From Straminergon stramineum (taxonomy: Eukaryota; Streptophyta; Bryopsida; Hypnales; Calliergonaceae), in assembly GCA_963920665.1 (NCBI GenBank), contig OY987265.1, positions 30,757,001 through 30,821,000 of the forward strand: a DNA stretch of 64,000 nt, in the 5' to 3' direction. Positions 55,861-64,000 of the stretch are shown piece after piece. The stretch's first letter is position 1, and every line of letters begins with the position of its first letter. The notes beneath the pieces are model-generated. The model searched no databases and was not told the origin of the DNA. It saw nothing but the letters and a program-made list of their open reading frames with translations. The position numbers were made by a program, and so were the translations under genes.

Positions 55861-57521
55861 CCGTGTTTTACTATGAAATTCTAAACTCCCCCTACTAAGC
55901 GTGCACTCTGCCCAAGCAGATCCATGGCTCTCCTGGCCATTTAAATGATGGATATGTGTTCTCATTTCAAAGTGTTTCTTGTTGAGTATTGAGACTTAAG
56001 AATGCTTCACTGGGTTGTATCAACCAATGTGGATTGATTTTTCCTGTCCAAATATAGAGATTTTGAAGATAATCTATGCATATGTTTGTAGATGAGGTTT
56101 TGTTATTTTCCACTCTATCCTTGTAGTACTTGTTTCTATTGTTTGGAAGTGATTATGCTAAATCTGTAATGTACATCATGTTAGAATATTTTGGTTTCAT
56201 GTGACTTTAAATTTATTTATGATTGATTACTGGGAATCATAATTCAATTCATTGTGTTGCATGAGATATTTTAATTGAAACTAATTCTTTCAATTGAAAG
56301 TGGCGCATGTGTATATGTAGCTTGTAGTTCTAGGGAGGGATATGAAGTTTGACCATCCATCCATTCTCCATCGATGAAACAAGTGAAAGAGTTAGTAAAG
56401 GTCAAGTTGATTAACATGTGCCAATTATTCATTGTAGAGAAGTGGTGAGTTAGTTGAATTTGAACATTACATGAAAATTTGGCCATGATTTGTGATAATT
56501 CATTATTTAAATTTGAAAAAGATATTATGGCCCCTTCATTGTACTCTTTATTTCATTGTTTTTATGAGAATTCTTTTTATAAAGGTGTTTTATGACCTTT
56601 GCTACAACATCAAACTATAATAGGAGATTGTACTCTTACCTTGAATAAGTACTAAGATTGATATATTTGAATTGTAATTGTGCCAGTATTTAACAAAATA
56701 TGTTTTGGTTCCAATTGAATTTATACGAAGTTTGAACTCTAATAACCAAATGGTGGAATTGTCACTATTTCAATGCTTTTTTTTAATACAATTGAATTGA
56801 TATTTAGTTTGCACTCAAATTTCACCAAATTAATTGCATATTTAGTAATTTTTTTAACTCCAATTTATAAAGTTCTTTTATAGTACTAAATCAGCGGGTG
56901 ATTGATCTAGACAATGTTGATTCAATTGTCAACAGAATTAACACAAAAAAAGCACACCCCAATAATTATTATGAAATAGTACTAAACAATGGCATTTTAA
57001 TATTGAATTTGAGAGTTTGAGATGCCCTAGTTTAACTTCTGAAGAACCTTGAGCTCATCTAAATTTCCATACATATGAAGATGTGTTTTGAAGTTCAATT
57101 GAGACAAAAAAAATTTAGTAATGACTTTCAACTAAAAGTTTAAAACAATAATTCGTGGATCAAGTCTATACAATTGAATCTACAATATCCATGTTTATAG
57201 ATGAAATTCAATATCAAATCATCAAAATTTATTGGATTTATTTTAAAGGTCTACTTCTTGAATTGGTAAATTCATAAATTTCTTAATATTGTGTCCAAAA
57301 ATGCAGTAAACAAATAATCATTATTTTAAAAAAATTTAGAAACACCCATAAAAGAATCTATTTTTAAAAAATTCATTAAATTAGTTTTGTGCATATTAAT
57401 CTCTTAATAGTTATTTTTAGGTTTGATTTTTTGGAAATAAATTACTTTCAATGTTCCACTAATTTATTAGATTTTATATCAATATTTTAAAAATAAAAAA
57501 GTGCTTGGGTATATAGTAGGG
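55861..57521. other. AT-rich stretch without genes
   Basis: No coding frame or repeat boundary supported. The minus-strand frame at 56271-56486 has no motif. Confidence 0.4.
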
Positions 57522-58698
57522 TGGCTATTTTGTGAACTTGTGAGCTTATAAGTGTACAATTTTTTAGAGATTCCATCCAAAAAATTTAGCTAAAATTTAC
57601 TATTTTTAATAAATTTTTATTATTATCTATTACCATGGACCTATTACAGTGGTTCCTTGAATAACCTTAATCTGCCATTTATTGGACTTTGCTAGATATT
57701 AAGAAGAAAACAAATTGGTGATTATTTAGGATTCTTTTGAAATCAAATGAGGTTGTTCCATTTAAATTTAGATTTTTATGATTACTCCCCTCTTGTTTCT
57801 TAGTACCCCTGGCGCTGAGGGGAGCCCCCACCACAAAATTAAAATTAAAATTAAAATTTTTTTCCACTTCGTGCGAGTAGGGGACTCTCCTTAGTGCCAA
57901 AGGATATCAAGCAACAAGAGGGGAGTGATAAATCAAACAACCATCTCATCAATATAGAAGAGTTGGATCCCGATGAGGTTTCACAAGAAGACAATGATCA
58001 ACCAATCAACATTTTAGTGTAACTAAGTTCATTTCTTACTCAAATAATCCCTAGCAACTGAATATCCTCTTAAAATCTTAACAATATTTTCTAAATTGTT
58101 AACAAGTCCAATTATCGACACATTAAGACATATTAAATGTAGGTATCTCCCCCATTGGCCTTGAGAAGATCCACTCTACTACAAGATAGTGATCAACAAA
58201 AAGGAAACTTGGTGCGGCTAAGTTCTTTCCACACATGTAATGAAATCTCATCAACAATTTTTTTTCTAAAATCTAAACAAATCCAATAACAACACATCAC
58301 CAAAAAAATATTGGTGCCTTCCCATTGACCCTGAGAGGGTCCATGCTATTATAGTATAATGATCAACCAATATTCTAAACAAACTTATTTCCATCTCCAT
58401 TCATCTTTCACATCAATTGGGTTCTTCATCTTCATAGTGTATACTTCTAGACAAGATTGAAAATTAGAATTTTCATCTAAATTCTATATATCCATAGTAA
58501 TATGTCAACAGTAATAGATCCATGGTAGTAGGTACTAAAATTTACTATAAATAATAATTTTTTATCCAAAATTTAAGATGGAATCTATTTTTAGAAACAT
58601 TATTAAGTTTCTAATGCTTTTTCAAATTTCTAAGTTCAACGTTCATATAATCCCTACTCACTGCTCATAGGCTCATGCTTGCATGCTTACAAAATAGA
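57522..58698 (-). mobile_element. 1.2-kb TIR element with internal hairpin, copy 2
   Basis: In inverted orientation it matches 36519-37725 along its length. The left end is GGCTATTTTGTGAAC and the right end CTTACAAAATAG. Shared inner segments are TCCATGGTAGTAGGTAC and GATCAACCAATATTCTAAAC. The hairpin with TACTCCCCTC/GAGGGGAGTGATA arms lies at 57779-57932. Non-coding. Confidence 0.7.
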
Positions 58699-59229
58699 AT
58701 TGCTAGGCTATATGGTACATCTAATATTACCTCATGTGGCATAAATTTGTTAGGTGTTTCTTGAAACAATCCAATCCAAGATAATTAGAGGAGATTTGTG
58801 GCCTTTGGAGGTCCGTTTTAGTCTAGTTCCCATCCCTACTCTCCTCCAAAATTCCAAGGGATTCCCACTTATTGGCTTCTTTGTGGAAAGCTCAAGAGCA
58901 CGTCACAAGAATGTTGATGATTGGTGGGTTGATGACCAAGATTTGGCACATTGTTCCAAAACAACCAATTAATTAGGCTTTACCACTTAAAAAATATTAC
59001 TCATCAAAAATTAGCTTTACATTCAAAAAAACCAAAGAATTCAAACAATTGTAATACAAATTTTCAATCTCTTGTTATTGTGAGTGTTTCAAGAGGAAGA
59101 GAAGCTCTTTATACAAATGGAGTAGTGGTAGGTTAAACAACCCAAGTGGGATTAATATATTAGGATTAGTAGGATCTCAAATTCTCAAGTGCTAATAGTT
59201 AACTCAAATGTAGAAATTTTGTTTGAAAG
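58699..59229. other. AT-rich spacer, no gene seen
   Basis: Two adjoining plus-strand frames (58754-58972 and 58951-59136) have no recognised motif. Confidence 0.35.
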
Positions 59230-59560
59230 GAATTTTAGACTTCATTTAGGCAAAGTAGAAAAAAAAAATTTCAAAAAATTTTGAACTAAGGAGAATTGAT
59301 AAATCAATTTAAGTTCCATCTCCAAAAAACCATTTGTGATTTCGAGCCTCCAATCAATAGTTATGGCCAAAATTCAAAGAGTGGTTGGAAAGGACATTTT
59401 TTTTCTAACATTTTAAATCATCTTCTTTAAATTTTTTCAAGAGGCTCAAAATCACAAATGGGTTTTTGGAGAGGAAACTTAAATATATATCACAACTTTT
59501 CAAAGTTAAAAGTGTTTTGAAAAACGTTATTCAACTATGCCTAAATGAAGTTTGAAATTC
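59230..59560. mobile_element. Foldback element, 331 bp
   Basis: The left arm is GAATTTTAGACTTCATTTAG. The reverse complement of the right arm is GAATTTCAAACTTCATTTAG, continuing through GGCA(A/T)AGT. The inner arm parts CCATTTGTGATTTCGAGCCT and CCATTTGTGATTTTGAGCCT also pair, so the arms are about 115 bp. Class unknown; target duplication not clear. Confidence 0.65.
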
Positions 59561-59909
59561 AATTTCAATATAATTCTTATGTTTTGATAATGAGCAGTCA
59601 AGCTCTCATCTTCAAATTGTCTTATAGCCTTTGAAGATTCATAATGGGCAATGCATTTCACTATGAAACTGACCTCTCTACCCATCAATCTCACTATCTC
59701 TCATTGAATCTATACCCTCATTCAGCCTTCACAAAAATATTTTGATGTTTGATGGCCAAATGATAGATAGGAAACTGGCTCAATGGATTTTCCATATTTT
59801 CCTTTTTTAATTAATTTATGTTGACTTTGCTATCCATGTACAATAACTTCTTTGTTTGATGTGGCAGGGGCTTGATCACATTCGATTTGTTCTCACAACG
59901 ACCTCCAAC
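59561..59909. other. AT-rich spacer, no gene seen
   Basis: No gene or repeat recognised between the foldback element and the CACTA-like element. Confidence 0.4.
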
Positions 59910-60039
59910 CACTAGAACAAAACTATGTTGTCGTTAACAAAATCCAAGTGACATTTTTTGTAAATTGTGTTAACAAAAACGTAGTTTACAAAAAATGTCA
60001 CCTAGATTTTGCTAATGACAACATAGTTTTCTACTAGTG
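59910..60039. mobile_element. CACTA-like miniature element, 130 bp
   Basis: It begins CACTAG and ends CTAGTG. The inverted arms of about 55 bp include AAAACTATGTTGTC and GTGACATTTTTTGTAAA with only a few mismatches, leaving a central loop of about 20 bp. The flanks are AAC (59907-59909) and AAC (60040-60042), a perfect 3-bp target duplication. A CACTA start plus 3-bp duplication is diagnostic of the CACTA (EnSpm) superfamily. Confidence 0.82.
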
Positions 60040-60894
60040 AACAAAGGCGGATTTCCGGGAACTTCTAGGGAACTCAATGGCTTCTAGTGCCCTCAAATCC
60101 CTACTAATGAACCAAACAAGAATGGGAAAAATCCTTGTCCAACTAAAATCTTCTAAGTCTCTTTCAAAGAAGGAAAAAGATGAGAATTATGACTCTAAGG
60201 TGGGTACACCTAAAGCCGTCAAAAATTGGGTTGTAGGTAATTTGAAGGCAAAATAGTTAATAATGAAAACAAGAGAGCAACAAGATGTGTAGAAAATGAA
60301 GAAATACACAATTAATTTTCTGATTTTAGAAAATATGATATTACAATAGGGATACAAAGTTTTGGAAGTAGAATGCTTTAAATATCTCATAGGTAGCCCT
60401 TCAAAGTGAGAGGTTTTATTCAAAAGCTCCTCCTCCTAAGGTGTCAAAAGTAAAAGGAATGGAGTTGAAATTGTATTATTACTGTTCCAAAAAAATATGC
60501 AGGCTCATTAACCAACCAAACGGCACAAAAAGGTTGTTCAAATAAATATGCAAGCTAATTAACCAACCAAAAATAGAAATGGGGTGTTAGAGATTTAAAG
60601 AATTAAGTTATGTGAGCTTTGAAGTTTGGCAAATGTGCCAAAAATATCAATGCTTCTTTGAAGACCTGCCAACACAAGAATCCCTTAAAATTAAAAATAT
60701 GTGTTCAAGCCATTTTGGGGCTTATCTTGGGTTGCACTTTAAGGCATGGCGCAGTTTTGGAAGTACCCATTCTATACTCTAATACTCTCAGTCTTCTTTT
60801 CAAACCACAATGTGTCATATATGGAAAAATGAAAGTAACTTTAATCGTGATGACTTATAGTACAATTCTTCTTCTTGATTAGCTACTATTAGTT
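60040..60894. other. AT-rich spacer, no gene seen
   Basis: Frames at 60187-60423 (minus) and 60619-60882 (plus) have no recognisable content. A near-duplicate ATATGCA(G/A)GCT(C/A)ATTAACCAACCAA pattern occurs at about 60497 and 60547. Confidence 0.35.
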
Positions 60895-61125
60895 GTAAGG
60901 TATGTGCCCAAAATTTTGAGTGCATAAACAACAAATTTCGTTAAAATGGTAGTCATTCCACAACTTGGGCACTTTTATAGTTTAGACCACATGGTCTAAA
61001 ATCTGTACTAGTCCTAGATGATTAAGACTGCATGGTTTGAAAATGGTGTATGGAATATTGCCATTTTAACAAAATTCACTACATAAATTCTTCACAAGTG
61101 TCAATTTTGGGTGTACATACCTTAC
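60895..61125. mobile_element. TIR MITE, 231 bp
   Basis: The left end is GTAAGGTATGTGCCCAAAAT. The right end inverted is GTAAGGTATGTACACCCAAA. Inner arm parts with GTTAAAATGG and (A/G)CATTCCA-like segments also pair. No coding capacity; superfamily unassigned. Confidence 0.62.
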
Positions 61126-62099
61126 TTCACATTATAAGAGTATTTGCAATGGAACTAACTTCCAAGACAATAACAACATAATGAAGGGCTTCAAAAAACA
61201 CTCTTCAATGCAATTGGCCTATTGATCTCTCTTCATTCTTGAGCTTGCCATTATTTTCTAAACTTGGGAAGTTGACAAATTATAAAGAGCCCACAACTTG
61301 ACTTGTAATAGGAAGATTTATAATGTCATACCTTTTCAAGCATTGTTATGTGTGCCAACAAATTGGACCTTCCTTTTTTTTGCATGAAAAGTTTTTTTTT
61401 AATGTAGACTTTTTTCTTTACCTTTTAATAATGGAAAAAATTCCATTCGAAGTTTAGATTGCCGGCTTTGCATTGATTCAATATTTTTTAAATTCACCAA
61501 AACATAATGAGGTCCATGACCTTCCACTTGAAAATTTCAATATTGTCCATGTTTCTAGTCATGCATTGCAAATGTTCTAAGTCCTCATTGAGATTAAATT
61601 TAAAAAGTAGTGAGGAGAATCTGAATTATTGATTATTTTTCATTTGATGTGTTCTAAATGAAGAACATTTATTGTAAAACTATTTTTGGCATCCAAGTAC
61701 TCAAAAAAATAAATCTAATATTTTGTTTTCTCAAGAAGATGCTATGATTGCTTAGAAAACAAGACACTCCATAATATTCATATCACTAATCTAAATGGAA
61801 AGAATCAAACTCTCTATGCAAACAAAAATAGGATCTACAAGGGAAAATTTTAATTTATTTCGAGTTTTGTGGATTTCTTTGGTTTCTTGACAAGGTGAAA
61901 ATAGTACAAAAAGTGGCATAACTTTTGCTACTAGGCACTGATTGAAATACAAAATCACAGTGTCAAATTTTATTTATTTATTTTTTTTCATCTCAAGAAG
62001 AAATTTAAAAAATCACAACAAAATCTAACCACAAGAACCTCCCGAAATCCTTTTTGTCCCACAATAGGACAATGGTCCTTACAATAGTCCTTAGAGGGG
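61126..62099. other. AT-rich spacer ending in a TTAA-type terminus
   Basis: No gene. The right edge (GGACAATGGTCC ... TTAGAGGGG followed by TTAA) resembles the right end of the 28438-30872 element, so an element probably ends at 62103. Its left end was not identified. Confidence 0.4.
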
Positions 62100-63636
62100 T
62101 TAACCCCTAAAAGACCAAATGACTATTGATTGTACAAAGGTGATCTCGAATAGGTGTATATGAAGTCATTTTCAAACAAATGTTCTTCAAATTTTGACAC
62201 CAAGTATGTACATGTATCCCTCGAGTTGGAATATAATTCTTTGTTCCAATCAAATGCCTAGATCAAAAATTATGTTGGCCTAAACTTTTGCAATAGTCCA
62301 AGCAACTTCGGATAGTATGTGCAAAACTCCTCCTATAATTTTGGAACTTGGTATGTATGTAATTTATATGATACAAGATGCAAATGTTCAAAAAAATAAC
62401 CATGTGTAGTGTAAAAATCTTACTTTAGGAGGAGTTAAAGTTTGCTCTCCTTGTCAAGCAAGGTCGAAAAAATCCTTTTTGTCAAACTTCAACATTATAA
62501 TCTATTAACCCATAAATGTATTTGACTATGTTTTCACCCAAAATGCTCCAAAACTATCGTTTTAAATACAAGCACCAAATTTTAGAAAAAATACATTTTT
62601 GGACAATTATAACTGTAAGATCTTGTAGTACGCTAGTTTGGAAAGATGCAAAAAAATTTTCAGAAATTTCCATTGTTTGGATTGCAAGATATTAGCATTT
62701 GAAGTGGCAAAAAGCCATTTTTTGGCCCTGCAAAAACCCGAGCAGCTGCACTTCACAAGGCCAGATCATTATGAAAAAATGTCCAAAATGGTTGTAACTC
62801 TTTGGATTCATTCTTCAAGTCAAGTTCACTACATGCTTGAAAAATTTTAGATCATTTGGAATTGTACAACATATAGGAAAAAATTAGTAAGTAGAAAGAA
62901 GTAGAGAATGATTCAAAATACTAAATTGTTAATAATTCATTTATGGAATTGAAAAATTCCAATCCCAGTGGTTATAATATTTTAATAAACAATCTACACC
63001 TCACGTTATTATTTTTTTCCAAAAATATTAAAAATTGAGTTAAATAGAGGTCTTCAAAGTTTAATTTAGAGTAGAGATTCCATTACTACCCACAAACTAC
63101 CCACAACTAAAACTCTTCATAACTTTCATCTCATAAATTAAAATGGAATGCTTCAAAGCTTTCCATGTATATATAAATCTAAAAAATAAATTTCAAATTT
63201 TTGTTTTAAAAAGAAGTGATTTTTAAAGAAGTTTTTTTTTTGCTGCCCGGATTGCCCGCCGAGCAATGAAAACTACATATCATACAATAACTTTTTAACC
63301 ATATATTCAAAAGTGATGAAAATTGTTGGGCCTTAAAGCTACTCCTCGGGCACATGTTGTATGAAAATTTCAAAGAAAAAAAAAATTCCATTCATAGTGA
63401 GCTGCCCCAAATTGCTATGTTGCCAAAAAATACCATTTGGTCCTTTAGGGGTTAATTTGTGCAGTCAAAGTTTCTGACATTTTTCCACATATTCCCATAG
63501 TAGACTATTACAAATTTGGATGGTTAAATTTTGAAAAAAAAACTTCATTTTTTTCATTTTTTTCTCACTGTCCGAAGAAGTGGCAGTTTTTTCACAATCT
63601 GTGCCCCAAATGTGCCTCAGTAGTTTTAGGAGTTAA
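62100..63636 (-). mobile_element. TTAA-bounded element, family T2, copy 2, interrupted
   Basis: Its two outer parts (62100-62504 and 63456-63636) are the inverted counterparts of 49393-49010 and about 48990-48819 respectively. The outer ends are TTAACCCCTAAAAGACC and TTTTAGGAGTTAA. The middle is filled by a T1 element, so T1 inserted into T2. Confidence 0.7.
62505..63455 (+). mobile_element. TTAA-bounded element, family T1, copy 3, nested
   Basis: It begins TTAACCCATAAATG and ends GGTCCTTTAGGGGTTAA, 951 bp. It aligns throughout with 26702-27624. The uninterrupted T2 copy reads CTATCAATCTG (minus strand, near 49007) where this insertion has CTATTAA on the left and TTAATTTG on the right, consistent with insertion at a TTAA-like tetranucleotide. 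Confidence 0.75.
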
Positions 63637-64000
63637 GGTTGGAAAGTAGTCAGGAGAATCTGAATTACTGAACTTTTTTCTTTTTCATTGGAAACCTACT
63701 TTTTGTGGTCCATTCACTTGAAAATGTCCGCCAAATGCTCATTCCAAATTTCACAGACAAGAGAGTTTGTTTCTTTGTTTGTTTGTTTTTCACCAGAGGA
63801 ACAATTTTATTCCAACTGATGCGAAGAAACAAACCAACAACTGAACCTGCCAAGCAGAGCCGAAGCTCGTTGTCGAGCAGCAAAGAATTTACAAGAGACA
63901 AGAGAGTTTCGGATGCATGAACTATCTTGTGTTTCATTTTTAATTTTGTTTCAGTTCAGACTTCGAAGGAACTTGTGTGAGTGGTTCCTAGTATGCCTGC
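63637..64000 (+). other. Right edge: possible start of a gene
   Basis: GC content rises after about 63790. A short plus-strand frame from ATG at 63819 to TGA at 63920 is Arg/Lys/Ser-rich. A TTTTAATTTTGTTTCAG at about 63938-63954 resembles a 3' splice site, with GC-richer sequence after it. The window ends before this can be tested. Confidence 0.2.

Overview
The window looks like nuclear DNA of a land plant. Three things point that way: small intronless TPR-protein genes of a type common in plants, sitting in short GC-rich islands; a decayed chromodomain-bearing Ty3/Gypsy (chromovirus) retrotransposon; and plant-type miniature transposons (Stowaway-like, pogo/Emigrant-like and CACTA-like) in otherwise very AT-rich DNA. 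A seedless plant is plausible, but the species cannot be fixed from the sequence alone. There are no bacterial-style operons, no CRISPR arrays, and no RNA genes that I could recognise.

Layout. Only three intact protein genes are supported. Gene A (2002-2691, +), gene B (23142-23837, -) and gene C (42797-43477, +) form one paralogous family. They are spaced about 20 kb apart, and all have a CCGTCCGTCCGT-type motif in a GC-rich upstream region. A small decayed fragment of the same family may lie just beyond gene B (22810-22920, -). Between A and B lies a broken chromovirus (about 8040-15277) with gag, protease, reverse transcriptase/RNase H, integrase and chromodomain. A second LTR (15278-16474) is joined to it, and an inverted LTR fragment abuts a 200-N assembly gap at its left end. 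Next come a degenerate tandem repeat with a period near 180 bp (16893-17570) and a hAT-like transposase pseudogene (18167-19390).

From about 24 kb to the right end, apart from gene C, the window is mostly a mosaic of non-autonomous DNA transposons. The most distinctive group has TTAA at both ends and terminal inverted repeats of the type CCCCTAAAG (26702-27624, 28438-30872, 38446-39898, 38943-39520, 48819-49393, 62100-63636, 62505-63455). A palindromic TTAA-bounded element lies at 45546-46624. Two of these are nested insertions, and related copies of their targets carry TTAA, or TCAA in one case, at the insertion point. This resembles piggyBac-type (or Kolobok/Sola3-type) targeting and is the most interesting feature of the window. 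Other elements are a 1.2-kb family with a built-in hairpin (36519-37725 and 57522-58698), a 130-bp CACTA-like element with a perfect 3-bp target duplication (59910-60039), a pogo/Emigrant-like MITE (53706-53890), two Stowaway-like MITEs and several foldback elements.

Function. The three TPR genes are probably the only expressed proteins here; their biochemical role is unknown. Everything else is transposon-derived or unassigned AT-rich DNA. All boundaries and similarities were read by eye; no alignment or database search was run.
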